The notes under the pieces were generated by a model that did no database searches, was not told the origin of the DNA, and was given only the letters and a program-made list of their open reading frames with translations. From Pseudomonas piscis (GTDB taxonomy: Bacteria > Pseudomonadota > Gammaproteobacteria > Pseudomonadales > Pseudomonadaceae), in assembly GCF_009380155.1 (NCBI RefSeq), contig NZ_WHUV01000001.1, positions 1,178,001 through 1,242,000 on the forward strand: a DNA stretch of 64,000 nucleotides. The letters are read 5' to 3'. Position numbers and translations under genes: made by a program. Below, piece by piece: positions 1 to 9,136 of this stretch. Numbering within the stretch: position 1 is the stretch's first letter; each line of letters starts with the position of its first letter.

Positions 1-23
1 ATAACCCATAAAGGCGCGCCTCC

Positions 24-1595
24 ATGTCAGGCAAAGGTAAATTCAAGAAACAACTCTCTCTGGTGGACCTGACCTTCATCGGTCTGGGTGCGATCTTCGG
101 TTCCGGCTGGTTGTTCGCCGCCAGCCACGTCTCGGCGATCGCCGGGCCGGCGGGGATCTTCTCCTGGCTGCTGGGCGGTTTCGCCGTACTGCTGCTGGGT
201 ATCGTCTATTGCGAGCTGGGGGCGGCCCTGCCCCGTGCCGGCGGCGTGGTGCGCTACCCGGTGTTCTCCCATGGTCCGTTGCTGGGCTACCTGATGGGCT
301 TCATCACCCTGATCGCCTTCTCCAGCCTGGTGGCGATCGAAGTGGTGGCGGCCCGGCAATATGCTGCGGCCTGGTTCCCCAGCCTGACCCATGAAGGCAG
401 CAGCAATCCGACGCTCATCGGCTGGTTGGTGCAGTTCGCGCTGCTGTGCCTGTTCTTCTGGCTCAACTACAACAGCGTCAAGACCTTCGCAAAATCCAAC
501 AACTTCATCAGCCTGTTCAAGTTCATCGTGCCGTTGCTGGTGATCGGGGTGTTGTTCACCTTCTTCAAACCCGACAACTTCCACGTCCAGGGCTTTGCCC
601 CGTTCGGCATGTCGGGGATCGAGATGGCGGTTTCGGCCGGGGGTATCATCTTCGCCTACCTGGGCCTGACGCCGATCATCTCGGTGGCCAGTGAAGTGCG
701 TAATCCGCAGCGCACCATTCCCATTGCCCTGATCCTTTCTGTGCTGCTCTCAACCTTGATCTACGGCCTGTTGCAACTGGCCTTCCTGGGCAGCATTCCC
801 ACCGAAATGCTGGCCAACGGCTGGAGCGGCATCAGCAAGGAGTTTTCCCTGCCATACCGCGATATCGCCCTGACCCTCGGAGTGGGCTGGCTGGCCTACC
901 TGGTGGTGGCCGATGCGGTGATCTCCCCCAGTGGCTGCGGCAACATCTACATGAACGCCACGCCGCGAGTGGTCTATGGCTGGGCTCGCACCGGCACCTT
1001 TTTCAAGATATTCACCCGCATCGACGAACAATCCGGCATCCCGCGCCCGGCGCTGTGGCTGACCTTCGGCCTGTCGGTGTTCTGGACCCTGCCGTTCCCG
1101 TCCTGGGAGGCCTTGATCAACGTGGTGTCTGCGGCGCTGGTACTGAGCTACGCGGTGGCGCCCATCACCGTCGCCGCCTTGCGCAAGAGCGCTCCGGAGC
1201 TGGCACGGCCTTTCCGGGTCAAGGGTTTTGCGTTGCTGGGGCCGGTGTCCTTCGTGATCGCCGCGCTGATCGTCTACTGGTCAGGCTGGGGGACGGTGTC
1301 CTGGCTGCTGGGGCTGCAGATCCTGATGTTCGTGATCTACCTGCTGTGCAAGCGCCTGGTGCCCACCGACCACCTGAGCCTGGGCGAACAGGTACGTTCT
1401 TCCCTGTGGCTGATCGCTTTCTACGCGTTGACCATCGGCATTTCCTACCTGGGCAGCTTTGGCGGGATCGGCGTCCTAGCCCATCCGTTCGACACCCTGA
1501 CGGTCACGCTCATGGCCCTGTGCATCTACTACTGGGGAGCCAACACCGGAGTGCCCAGCGCCAAGCTGGCATTGGATGGCGATGAGTCGGAGTGA
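24..1595 (+). CDS. APC-family amino acid permease
   Basis: A 523-residue inner-membrane protein of the amino acid-polyamine-organocation superfamily, expected to import an amino acid with a cation. The N-terminus shows the family signature IGLGAIFGSGWLF around residues 19-31, followed by about twelve hydrophobic segments and a basic cytoplasmic N-terminus (MSGKGKFKKQ). Length fits the family. The substrate cannot be told from sequence. It stands alone at the left edge and is followed by an inverted repeat at 1665-1698 that can end transcription. The ATG at 24 has a purine-rich stretch (aaggcg) upstream. The family call is firm; the specificity is open. Confidence 0.85.
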   Translation: MSGKGKFKKQLSLVDLTFIGLGAIFGSGWLFAASHVSAIAGPAGIFSWLLGGFAVLLLGIVYCELGAALPRAGGVVRYPVFSHGPLLGYLMGFITLIAFSSLVAIEVVAARQYAAAWFPSLTHEGSSNPTLIGWLVQFALLCLFFWLNYNSVKTFAKSNNFISLFKFIVPLLVIGVLFTFFKPDNFHVQGFAPFGMSGIEMAVSAGGIIFAYLGLTPIISVASEVRNPQRTIPIALILSVLLSTLIYGLLQLAFLGSIPTEMLANGWSGISKEFSLPYRDIALTLGVGWLAYLVVADAVISPSGCGNIYMNATPRVVYGWARTGTFFKIFTRIDEQSGIPRPALWLTFGLSVFWTLPFPSWEALINVVSAALVLSYAVAPITVAALRKSAPELARPFRVKGFALLGPVSFVIAALIVYWSGWGTVSWLLGLQILMFVIYLLCKRLVPTDHLSLGEQVRSSLWLIAFYALTIGISYLGSFGGIGVLAHPFDTLTVTLMALCIYYWGANTGVPSAKLALDGDESE

Positions 1596-1664
1596 CAGGC
1601 TCGACCTGATCCTGGGCGAAGTGAACTGATCGCCCGGGAACCTGGATTCAGGTCAGGCACGAAA

Positions 1665-1698
1665 AAGGCCGGCGTCACGAGCATGTGCAGCCGGCCTT
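1665..1698. terminator. Bidirectional intrinsic terminator
   Basis: Perfect 9-bp inverted repeat AAGGCCGGC / GCCGGCCTT with a 16-nt loop, preceded by an A-run. It lies between the convergent permease and TonB-receptor genes and could serve both. Confidence 0.6.
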
Positions 1699-1713
1699 CG
1701 TGTATTCAGGACA

Positions 1714-3891
1714 TCAGAAGCGGACGTTGGCCGCCAGCTCTGCGGAACGCCCAGGGGCGACGATGGCGAACATGCCGACGTGGGACGCGTCGTAGTAGGT
1801 CTCGTCGGTGAGGTTGAGCAGGTTGAGTTGCAGGTCCAGGTTCCGGTTCACCCGATAGGCCAGCATGGCGTCGTAGCGCCAATAGGAATCGAGGCTGCGG
1901 GTGTTGGCGTCGTCGGTGTAGCGCTTGTCGACGTAGTTGGCCCCGGCCCCGACCTTCCAGCGATCGGTGAGGCTGTAGGTGGTCCAGGCCGAACCGCTGT
2001 TGGGGGCGATGAACTTGGCGCGATTGCCGTCGAAGTTGGTGTTCCTGCCTGAGGCGTACTTGACCGTCCTGGCGTCCAGATAGGTATAGCCTGCCATCAC
2101 TTCCCACTGGTCCGTGAGATGGCCGGTGGCGCCCACCTCAAAACCCTTGACCTCGACATTGCCATCCAGGGTCACTTCGTTGCTGATCGGGTCGTAGGTC
2201 CGGGCGTTGGACTTTTCGGTCTTGAAAACGGCGGCCGTCAGGGCCAGGCGCTGATCGAGCAGGTCCCACTTGGTGCCCAGTTCGATGCTGCGGCTCTTTT
2301 CCGGATCCAGGTTGCTCAAGCGCCCGCCGGCGGCGCCATCGGCTCCTCCCGATTGGCCTGCGGTTTCCCCTGATGGGTTGAACGAGGTGCCGTAGGACAA
2401 GTAGATGCTGGCGTAGGGCTGGGGCTTGAAGACGATACCGCCCTGGTAGGTCCAGATGTTGCTGCGATTGCTCTGCACGGCGTCCCGGACGTGGTAGCTA
2501 TCGAAGCGTGCGCCAAGGTTCAGGTCCCACTGCTCGTGCAGGGCCAGGGTGTCCATCACGTACAGGGCGCGGTTGTTGTGCCGGGTGACGTCGTGGTTGC
2601 CATTGCCTCGTGCTACCGGGGCATGGGGATCGCGGGGGTTGGGAGTGTGCAGGTCGCCTGGGTCGGAGCCTCGACGGGAGGGCGAATAGCGGTTCTTCAC
2701 ATCGATCCGCTCGCGGGAGAACTCCAGGCCCGCGCTGTAGCTGTGGCCGATGGGACCGGTGTCGAATTTACCGAAGATGTCGGTCTGGTTGATCAACGAA
2801 GTGTTGACCACGTTCCTGCCGCGAGCCGGACCGCGCATCACCACACCGGCCAGTTCATTGCCGATGGAGTCCGTATCGGTGCCGAAAGTCGGCCGGCTCA
2901 TGATGTAGTCCTGCATGCTGCGCCCTTGCCGTGTGGTGTTGCGCAGGGTCAGCTGGTCGTTGAAGTCGTGTTCCAGTTGCAGGGTGGCGATATCGGCGGA
3001 GGTCTTGCGGAAGTCGCGCTTGGCAAAGCCGTAGAAGTTGTCCCGATCGACCTTGACCGGCTTGCCCGTGATGGCCGACACCGGATGTCCCTGGTCGGGG
3101 ATATCGTCGCTCTGCATGTGGTAGTAGCTCAGCGTGCCACGGGTATCGGTGTCCAGGCCGAAGGAAAAACTCGGCGCCAGGCCCCAACGGGTGACTTCGA
3201 CATCATCGCGTCCGGGAGTATCTGCTTCGTGTTTCATGGCGTTCAGCCGCAGGGCCATGTTTTGTTCGGGCAGGTACTGGTTGAGGTCGAGGGTGCTGCG
3301 CCGCAGGCGGTCGGAGCCCAGGGTCAGGCTGGCGGACGTGAAGGACTCGCGCTTTGGAGTCTTGCTGATGAGGTTGATGCTGCCGCCGGTGGAGCCGCGC
3401 CCGGAGTAGACCGAGCCTGGTCCCTTGAGGATTTCGATCTGCTCGACGTTGAAGGCCTCGTGGGTCATGCGTCCAACATCGCGAATGCCATCGATCATGA
3501 TGTCGGTGCTGGCTTCGAAGCCCCTGATGAAAGGGCGATCGCCCAGTGGCGTACCACCTTCGCCGGCGCCGAAGGTGATGCCGGGCGTCGTTCGCAGTGC
3601 GTCGGCCAGGGTCGAGACCGCGCGTTCCTGCATCAGGGTTTCGGTGATGATGGTCACCGACTTCGGGGTTTCTCGCAGCGGTGCGGTGAACTTCACCGAT
3701 TCGGAAGTCTCACGCTTGTATCCGGGTTCGTGCTCGCCCCTGACATGGGTGGTATCGAGAGTGACGGCTGCGGCATCGGATGAGTGGCCGGGGGGTTGCG
3801 TGGCGACTGCCAGGCCGGCCTCACCGAATGCCAGCAGGCCAAGGGATGTGGGCAGCAGCTTCCATGGATGTGGGCGGTTGGGATTGGACAT
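1714..3891 (-). CDS. TonB-dependent siderophore receptor
   Basis: A 725-residue outer-membrane ferric-siderophore receptor. It has an N-terminal export signal ending near residue 30, a plug domain from about residue 70 (ETPKSVTIITETLMQ; DALRTTPGIT; RPFIRGF; VEQIEILKGPGSVYSGRG) and a 22-strand-type barrel ending in an aromatic residue (ANVRF), as barrel assembly requires. The plug style matches the catecholate-receptor group (Fiu/PiuA-like); the ligand is an inference. There is no STN signalling domain, so it should not be a FecA/FpvA-type transducer. No siderophore synthesis genes are adjacent. A Fur-like box sits directly upstream at 3920-3939, consistent with iron repression. Confidence 0.88.
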   Translation of the reverse strand: MSNPNRPHPWKLLPTSLGLLAFGEAGLAVATQPPGHSSDAAAVTLDTTHVRGEHEPGYKRETSESVKFTAPLRETPKSVTIITETLMQERAVSTLADALRTTPGITFGAGEGGTPLGDRPFIRGFEASTDIMIDGIRDVGRMTHEAFNVEQIEILKGPGSVYSGRGSTGGSINLISKTPKRESFTSASLTLGSDRLRRSTLDLNQYLPEQNMALRLNAMKHEADTPGRDDVEVTRWGLAPSFSFGLDTDTRGTLSYYHMQSDDIPDQGHPVSAITGKPVKVDRDNFYGFAKRDFRKTSADIATLQLEHDFNDQLTLRNTTRQGRSMQDYIMSRPTFGTDTDSIGNELAGVVMRGPARGRNVVNTSLINQTDIFGKFDTGPIGHSYSAGLEFSRERIDVKNRYSPSRRGSDPGDLHTPNPRDPHAPVARGNGNHDVTRHNNRALYVMDTLALHEQWDLNLGARFDSYHVRDAVQSNRSNIWTYQGGIVFKPQPYASIYLSYGTSFNPSGETAGQSGGADGAAGGRLSNLDPEKSRSIELGTKWDLLDQRLALTAAVFKTEKSNARTYDPISNEVTLDGNVEVKGFEVGATGHLTDQWEVMAGYTYLDARTVKYASGRNTNFDGNRAKFIAPNSGSAWTTYSLTDRWKVGAGANYVDKRYTDDANTRSLDSYWRYDAMLAYRVNRNLDLQLNLLNLTDETYYDASHVGMFAIVAPGRSAELAANVRF

Positions 3892-3919
3892 TGAGATTGC
3901 ACTTCCTGTTTATTTGGAA

Positions 3920-3939
3920 GTGATTCTCAATTGCGATCA
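3920..3939 (-). promoter_or_regulatory. Putative Fur box
   Basis: On the minus strand the sequence contains ATTGAGAATCAC, the typical right half of pseudomonad Fur boxes, with a weaker left half (TGATCGCA). It is about 30-50 bp upstream of the receptor start, in the promoter region. Confidence 0.6.
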
Positions 3940-4091
3940 TGTGTCATTCAATCAGAAGGGTCTGAACGATCATGTCCAAAGGTGTCGGCGCGCCAGGTAG
4001 CGGCCTTGGCAGGTGGATTTACTGCCGGCAGTGATTCTCTTTTGCCTGGCGCTGCGGTTTCATGGGCAACCTTCGACCAGGAAAACGAGCC

Positions 4092-4646
4092 ATGGAACTG
4101 CATTTCGAAACCCCCAACCTGCTGTTGCGACCCCGGACCCTCGAGCACTTCGAAGCCTGCCTGCGCATGGACCAGGATCCGCAGGTCACGCAATTCATCC
4201 CTGGAACCTGGGACGGTGGGCAATGGCACCGGGATTTCCTGCGGGGGCGGATGTCCCGGGATTTCGGCGAGCGTTGCGGTTACTGGGCGATTTTTGCCAG
4301 GCAAGAGCCGGAAGAGTTCCTTGGCTGGGTCTCGTTCATTCCGTTCGAGGCCGTGGGGCCGGAGCTGGAGATGGGCTGGCGCCTGGTGCGTCGGGCCTGG
4401 GGACGTGGAGTGGCCTCCGAGGCCGCTAGGCGCATCGTCGAGCATGCCTTCGCCGATCCGTCCATCGACCGGCTGGTGGCCGACGCCCATGTGGACAACG
4501 CCGCGTCGCTGGCGGTGGCTCGCAAGATCGGTTTTCGGGTCAGCCACGATGGCGAGTTCGAAGGTGTGCCCAGCCGCTTCCTGGAAATGACCCGCGAAGA
4601 CTTTCAGCGGCACCAGGCCGAAAGCCGCTCCCCGGCTATTCGCTGA
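4092..4646 (+). CDS. GNAT-family N-acetyltransferase
   Basis: A 184-residue RimJ/RimL-type GNAT enzyme expected to move acetyl from acetyl-CoA to an amine on a small molecule or a protein N-terminus. It starts with the usual ETPNLLLRP strand and carries the acetyl-CoA loop RRAWGRGVASEAARRIVEHAF near residues 100-120, split here by description only as R-x-W-GRG-x-A. The motif DNAASLAVARKIGF near 135-150 is the standard C-terminal signature. I chose ATG 4092 (MELHFETP) over an upstream ATG at 4062 because homologues begin at this strand and AGGA lies upstream. The gene is single and convergent with the next one. Substrate unknown. Confidence 0.8.
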   Translation: MELHFETPNLLLRPRTLEHFEACLRMDQDPQVTQFIPGTWDGGQWHRDFLRGRMSRDFGERCGYWAIFARQEPEEFLGWVSFIPFEAVGPELEMGWRLVRRAWGRGVASEAARRIVEHAFADPSIDRLVADAHVDNAASLAVARKIGFRVSHDGEFEGVPSRFLEMTREDFQRHQAESRSPAIR

Positions 4647-4653
4647 CAGCGCG

Positions 4654-4682
4654 GGCGAGGTGCCGGATCCCGGCGCCTCGCC
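4654..4682. terminator. Strong hairpin between convergent genes
   Basis: 13-bp arms (GGCGAGGTGCCGG / CCGGCGCCTCGCC, one G-T wobble) with a 3-nt loop, between the convergent GNAT gene and the 124-residue membrane protein. There is no clear T-run, so termination is inferred from position and stability. Confidence 0.5.
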
Positions 4683-4688
4683 TGGCAC

Positions 4689-5063
4689 TCACAGATGGCG
4701 ACCGACCCACCACAGCACCAGGAAGGCGATGCCGGCGGCCAGGGCCGAGAGCTGGAATAGATTGATCAGCCACTTCAGGCCGAGGGGGAAGTTGCGATAG
4801 TCGCGCACGCTCATTCCACCGTTGCGCAAGAACAGGTGGGGCATGGCGAACATGCCGCCAATGCACAGCAACATGAAGAAGCGGCTCAGGGGATCCTTGC
4901 CCAGCAGCGGCATGCGGATGGCGATGACTCGGCACCGCGACAGATGCCTGACCATGTCATCGAGCCTGAAATAGCCCAGGTAGATCTGGATCGCCAGGGA
5001 AACCAGCGCGGACACGACCACCAGTACCCAACCGGCGGTGTAGATATCTTCGGCATTGCACAT
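4689..5063 (-). CDS. Small membrane protein of unknown function
   Basis: A 124-residue protein I do not recognise. Three hydrophobic segments can be seen: about residues 10-30 (AGWVLVVVSALVSLAIQIYL), 60-78 (RFFMLLCIGGMFAMPHLFL) and 98-120 (LINLFQLSALAAGIAFLVLWW). A basic loop lies between the first two. It probably sits in the inner membrane. It follows, on the same strand and after a gap of about 160 bp, a small exported protein (5225-5512), so the two might be co-transcribed. No catalytic motif is visible. Confidence 0.65.
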   Translation of the reverse strand: MCNAEDIYTAGWVLVVVSALVSLAIQIYLGYFRLDDMVRHLSRCRVIAIRMPLLGKDPLSRFFMLLCIGGMFAMPHLFLRNGGMSVRDYRNFPLGLKWLINLFQLSALAAGIAFLVLWWVGRHL

Positions 5064-5224
5064 AGCTGTTCAGTGACCTCCTCAAGCCTCGCGCCTTGGC
5101 GTTCGGCGTAGCGCTCCTCCAGTGGGCCCTGCACGCAGGGCAGCCGAGCACCATACCATCCCCGGAGCGGCGTTGGTCATGCCCGACGACTCTGTGCCGG
5201 CCGGTGGGCGAGGGGAGACAAGGG

Positions 5225-5512
5225 CTAGAGCTTGGCGCAACGCTCCACGTCGGCCTGGGTGGTGACCTGGGTCTCGATGCCCAGGCGGTACTTGCAGTAG
5301 TCGATGATCATCTGTCGTTGTTCGCCGGTGAGCTTCTCCACCTTGCGGTAGTCACCATCATTGGCGTGGATGTTGAAGAACTCCAGGCGCAGGCTTGGCG
5401 AGTGCTTGATGAACCAGCGGGTATGGGTCTCGGCTTCCTCCAACTCGGTGTAGTAGCCGACGTTGAGCAGGACCAGCAGGGCGAGGAACAACAGCACGAG
5501 AAGTTTTTTCAC
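5225..5512 (-). CDS. Small exported or membrane-anchored hypothetical protein
   Basis: A 95-residue protein starting at a GTG with GGAAGG about ten bases upstream. The N-terminus (VKKLLVLLFLALLVLLNV) is a classic signal anchor or signal peptide without a lipobox. The remaining ~75 residues are polar, with two cysteines (CKYRLG and ERCAKL) near the C-terminus that could form a disulfide in the periplasm. I do not recognise a family. An in-frame ATG farther upstream would place 15 charged residues before the hydrophobic segment, which is less plausible. Confidence 0.6.
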   Translation of the reverse strand: MKKLLVLLFLALLVLLNVGYYTELEEAETHTRWFIKHSPSLRLEFFNIHANDGDYRKVEKLTGEQRQMIIDYCKYRLGIETQVTTQADVERCAKL

Positions 5513-5713
5513 AGGCGACGCCTTCCATGGATGGGCACCTTGGTGCCGGGGCGGCAATGCTCCCGGGGCAGACCCCGCTTTGCAAGCCCTACTGGAGCAC
5601 GGTTCCTGTCATTATTTGTCACGAATGCTCCGGGCAGGTTCAGCTGGCAGACAGGTGCCGACTGCTAAAAAACTCCACGCCCGGCAGGAGCTGGGCAGTG
5701 ACAGGGGGCAAAC

Positions 5714-5736
5714 AGGCCGGGACCAGGTCCCGGCCT
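5714..5736 (+). terminator. GC-rich palindrome, terminator-like
   Basis: AGGCCGGGACC / GGTCCCGGCCT, 11-bp perfect arms around one base, followed by TTTCCTT. It has no annotated gene upstream on the plus strand, so it may end a small RNA. Confidence 0.5.
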
Positions 5737-5770
5737 TTCCTTGCAATAGCGACACAAGCAGCAGCGAAGC

Positions 5771-5796
5771 AAACGATCCTTGGATCGTTTTTTTTT
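5771..5796 (+). terminator. Rho-independent terminator
   Basis: AAACGATCC-TT-GGATCGTTT followed by a run of nine T residues, a textbook plus-strand terminator. No protein gene ends just before it. Confidence 0.7.
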
Positions 5797-6090
5797 GCCC
5801 GCGGTCAGCGTCAGGATCGGCAGTGCGCCAGGACCGGGGAATTGTGCGGGTACCCGCGTCCTCGGGAGCGCAAGCTCTGGCACGGTTCTTTGCGGGCGAT
5901 ACTGCTGGGGCGTTGGATGACCGTTCGTCCGACGGATGGAATTGGCAAGCACTAGTCACTACGGCATGCTGTCGATGGATATCGTAGTGCCACTACTTGG
6001 TCGTAGGGCAATTCTCCGGGTGTTGTACTCCCCCCTTCGCTACTGAGATAGGTTTTTTGATGATGGTGTTGATCCTGTCCGAGTCGCGGC

Positions 6091-7866
6091 ATGCCGGATA
6101 AGGCATTGGCCGAGGAGCAGCGCCTGGCCGCCTTGTATGCCCTCGAGCTGCTGGATACGGCCCGCTGCGAAAGCTTCGATCGCATCTGCCGCCTGGCCGC
6201 GCAGTTCTTCAAGGTCCCCACGGCGCTGATCACCCTGGTGGATCGTGATCGGCAGTGGTTCAAGTCGCGGGTGGGTTTTGCCGTCGAGCAGACGCCGATC
6301 GATCAGTCGTTCTGCGCCTACACGATCAAGTCCGATGAGGTGTTCGAAGTTCAGGACGCTCGCCAGGACGTGCGGTTCCATGCCAATCCGCTGGTGACCG
6401 AGGGCCCGGGCATAGGTTTTTATGCCGGGGCGCCCTTGATCACTTCCACGGGGCACGCCATCGGCAGCCTGTGCGTTATCGATAAGCAGCCGCAGCGGCT
6501 CGATGCCGCCGAACGCCAGCAACTGCGCGACCTGGCATCTTTGGTGATGGAGCAGATCGAGCAACGCCAGCGCCAGACCCGCCGTGATCCGGTCAGTGGC
6601 CTGCCCAACCGCGAGCAGTTCCAGTGCGACCTGCATGACCTGGCGGACGAACACCCCGGGGAGCGACGGGTGCTGGTGCTGGTGGATGCGGTGGACATGA
6701 CCGTGGCCCATGAATTGACCCTGGCCCTGGGCATGGCGCCGTTCGAGATCATCGTGCGTTTTCTTGCCCAGCAGTTGCTCGCCTACCTTGGGCGGCATGT
6801 GCGGGTCTATCACGTCTCGGCCAAGCGCTTCGGCTTCCTGCTGCCGGCCGCACCTGGGGTCGAGCGTTTGCTGGAGGGCCTGGTGCGCCGCCTGCGCCGC
6901 CAGCCGCCGGGCCTGGAGTTGCCGATGGTCCCCGGAGTGTGCGCGGGCATGGTGGAGTTTTCCACGGACCATGACGCCGTGCCGGACGTGTTGCGCAAGG
7001 CCATGTTCGCCCTGGAGCTGGCTGCCTTGGAGCGCTGTACCTGGGCGCCCTACGACCTGGTGCGCGACCAGGCCTACCGGCGTGCCTTCAACCTGGCCGC
7101 GGACATCGGCGAAGCCTTGGACACCGGGCAGATCTACCTGATGTTCCAGCCGCGCTTCGCCCTGCCCGATGGTGCCCAGGTCAGTGCCGAGGCGCTGATC
7201 CGCTGGGACCATCCCTGGCTGGGACCGATTTCCCCTGCGGAGTTCATTCCGGTGATGGAGCGCAATGCCCAGATCCACCAGGTGACCCACTGGCTGATCG
7301 ATGCGGTGTTGCACAAGCTGCACCTATGGAGCGCCAGTGATGTGCAACGCTTGTCGATCAACCTGTCACCCCAGGATTTCGAGGACCAGGACATCGCCGA
7401 TGTGTTGCGCGATGCTTGCCTGCGCCACCGCATCAATCCCCGACGCCTGGAAGTGGAGATCACCGAAGGCGCCTGGTTGCGCTCCAACCCGAAAGTGCTG
7501 GAGCAGTTGAGCAAGATTCGCGCCCTGGGCATGGATGTGGCCATCGACGATTTTGGTACCGGCTACAGCAACTTCGCTTATCTGCACCAGATTCCGGCCA
7601 ATGTGGTGAAGCTCGACAAATCCATGGTCACTGACCTTGAGAGCAGCGCCCAGCACCAGAAGATCACCCGCTCGGTGATCGCCCTGGCCCGCGAACTGGG
7701 CTACCGCACCGTGGCCGAGGGCATCGAGAGCTTCAAGTGCCTGCAGATGTTGCGGTCCTTCGGCTGTGACGAGGCCCAGGGCTACTTCCTGGCCCGGCCC
7801 ATGGCCCAGGATAAATTCCTGGCCCGTAGCGAAGCGCAGCGCTTTCCGTTGCAGGGTGGTTTCTAG
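6091..7866 (+). CDS. GAF-GGDEF(degenerate)-EAL cyclic-di-GMP phosphodiesterase
   Basis: A 591-residue cytosolic signalling protein. Residues ~20-160 form a GAF domain (RICRLAAQFFKVPTALITLVD; DQSFCAYTI; YAGAPLIT). From ~165 there is a GGDEF-like domain that starts correctly (RDPVSGLPNR), but the active-site loop is SAKRFGFLL instead of GGDEF, so it should not make c-di-GMP. From ~330 comes an EAL domain with the metal and catalytic residues present (AEALIRW, SINLSPQDF, EVEITEGAW, DDFGTGYSN, VVKLDKSMV, AEGIES, AQGYF), so it should hydrolyse c-di-GMP to pGpG. There are no membrane segments. The ATG at 6091 is the first possible start after in-frame stops; its RBS is weak. Confidence 0.88.
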   Translation: MPDKALAEEQRLAALYALELLDTARCESFDRICRLAAQFFKVPTALITLVDRDRQWFKSRVGFAVEQTPIDQSFCAYTIKSDEVFEVQDARQDVRFHANPLVTEGPGIGFYAGAPLITSTGHAIGSLCVIDKQPQRLDAAERQQLRDLASLVMEQIEQRQRQTRRDPVSGLPNREQFQCDLHDLADEHPGERRVLVLVDAVDMTVAHELTLALGMAPFEIIVRFLAQQLLAYLGRHVRVYHVSAKRFGFLLPAAPGVERLLEGLVRRLRRQPPGLELPMVPGVCAGMVEFSTDHDAVPDVLRKAMFALELAALERCTWAPYDLVRDQAYRRAFNLAADIGEALDTGQIYLMFQPRFALPDGAQVSAEALIRWDHPWLGPISPAEFIPVMERNAQIHQVTHWLIDAVLHKLHLWSASDVQRLSINLSPQDFEDQDIADVLRDACLRHRINPRRLEVEITEGAWLRSNPKVLEQLSKIRALGMDVAIDDFGTGYSNFAYLHQIPANVVKLDKSMVTDLESSAQHQKITRSVIALARELGYRTVAEGIESFKCLQMLRSFGCDEAQGYFLARPMAQDKFLARSEAQRFPLQGGF

Positions 7867-8044
7867 GGCCGCAAGCCGTTGCTTGAGCCCCGTTGCCATC
7901 GGGCGTTTAACCTTTCTATACAAAATCCCCACACTTGGAGATGAACGGCCCTGGGGCGCTCGTTAGGCTGGGGTCGGCAGGTCTCCTGATACCAGGAGGA
8001 CGCTGCCGTCTCATTTCCGATCCGAATGACCAAGGGATTGCTCG

Positions 8045-9136
8045 ATGATGAAGTTCGTCAGAGTCATGGCGAGTTGCGGTGTAGTGATTCTCAGCCTGGC
8101 CAGTTGCAGCAATGCCGCGCTGGAGCAGCCATATGCGCGGCGCTGCGAGTTGCCGGTGGCTGGCCTGCAGGCCAGGCAGGTGCCGGCGCCCAGCGGCGCC
8201 TGGTGCGTGGGCAAGGCTGCTTTCGCCTTGCGTGATCCGGCGCGTGCGGAGACCTTTTCCCAGGTCGCCGGCGCCCGCCGCGAGCTGGCATTGAAAGTCT
8301 GGTATCCGATCGTTGCGCCTGCCGGCAGGCTGCCCCGTGCCGAGTACGCCGAACCCGAGGCCCTGGCCGCGATGCAAGCCGGAAGCGCGGTGGAGGTCGC
8401 CAGCCATTCGGCGGCCGGAGCCAGGATGGAAAAGCGCCGCCAGTATCCGGTGTTGCTGTTTTCTCCCGGCTTGGGAGCAGTGGCCGAGCTCTACAGCAGC
8501 CTGCTGGAAGACTTGGCCAGCCGTGGCTACGTGGTGGTAGCCATCAATCACCCCTACATTTCCGGGGTCACGGTGCTGCCGGGAGGCCGGGTGGTCCCGG
8601 TCCTGGACGTGCTCGAGCAGGACGAGGAACAACTCGCGGCCGCCGCGCCTTCGGTGGTGGCGGACCTGCGCAGTACCCTCGATTGGCTGCAACTGCGTAA
8701 CCAGGAGCCGGAGCACCTGCTAGGCGGACACCTGGACCTCGAGCACGTCGCAGCCCTGGGCCATTCCTTCGGTGGTTCGGCTGCCTTGCAGGCGACGCGC
8801 CTGGACCCGCGCCTGCGGGCGGCGGCCAACCTCGACGGCAGCATCCAGGGCGAGCTGGCCGGTCCCTGGAACAAACCCATGCTGTTATATGCGGCTGGCC
8901 AAGACCCACGGGACGCCAGCATGGACGCGGTGTGGGCAGCCCGTCGGGGGCCTGGGGCATACAAGGTGCTGGAGAATGCCGGGCACCATGACTTCACCGA
9001 TGGGCGCTGGGTGCTCCCGGCGTCGGTCATCAAGGCCATGGGCGACGACTTCGGCAGTATCGATCGCGGCCTGGCGGTACGGACCTTGCGCCAGGATCTG
9101 GGCGAATTCTTCGCCCGCTACCTGAGCCGTCCCTGA
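8045..9136 (+). CDS. Alpha/beta-hydrolase lipoprotein (PAF-acetylhydrolase/dienelactone hydrolase-like)
   Basis: A 363-residue exported esterase-type enzyme. The N-terminus is a lipoprotein signal: hydrophobic stretch, then L-A-S-C with the lipidated Cys at residue 21. The catalytic nucleophile lies in GHSFGG (Ser241). The segment LKVWYPI near residue 85 and FSPGLGAVAELYSSLLEDLAS around 140-160 follow the PAF-AH-like group; a C-terminal GHHDFTD supplies the likely catalytic His. The substrate is unknown; an ester or lactone at the periplasmic face is an inference. Two adjacent ATGs (8045/8048) are possible starts. Confidence 0.8.
   Translation: MMKFVRVMASCGVVILSLASCSNAALEQPYARRCELPVAGLQARQVPAPSGAWCVGKAAFALRDPARAETFSQVAGARRELALKVWYPIVAPAGRLPRAEYAEPEALAAMQAGSAVEVASHSAAGARMEKRRQYPVLLFSPGLGAVAELYSSLLEDLASRGYVVVAINHPYISGVTVLPGGRVVPVLDVLEQDEEQLAAAAPSVVADLRSTLDWLQLRNQEPEHLLGGHLDLEHVAALGHSFGGSAALQATRLDPRLRAAANLDGSIQGELAGPWNKPMLLYAAGQDPRDASMDAVWAARRGPGAYKVLENAGHHDFTDGRWVLPASVIKAMGDDFGSIDRGLAVRTLRQDLGEFFARYLSRP

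Larger units (their letters stand above)
5513..6090. other. Long intergenic region with two terminator-like hairpins
   Basis: No credible protein gene is visible in these ~580 bp. The region holds two rho-independent terminator-like structures on the plus strand (5714-5736 and 5771-5796), which suggests a short non-coding transcript. It also holds an inverted repeat (CACTACG ... CGTAGTG, about 5957-5990) upstream of the EAL gene. Confidence 0.5.

Noticed and set aside
2491..3783. A 430-codon plus-strand frame opposite the TonB receptor
   Set aside because: It is the antisense of a strongly supported receptor gene; long antisense frames are common at this GC content.
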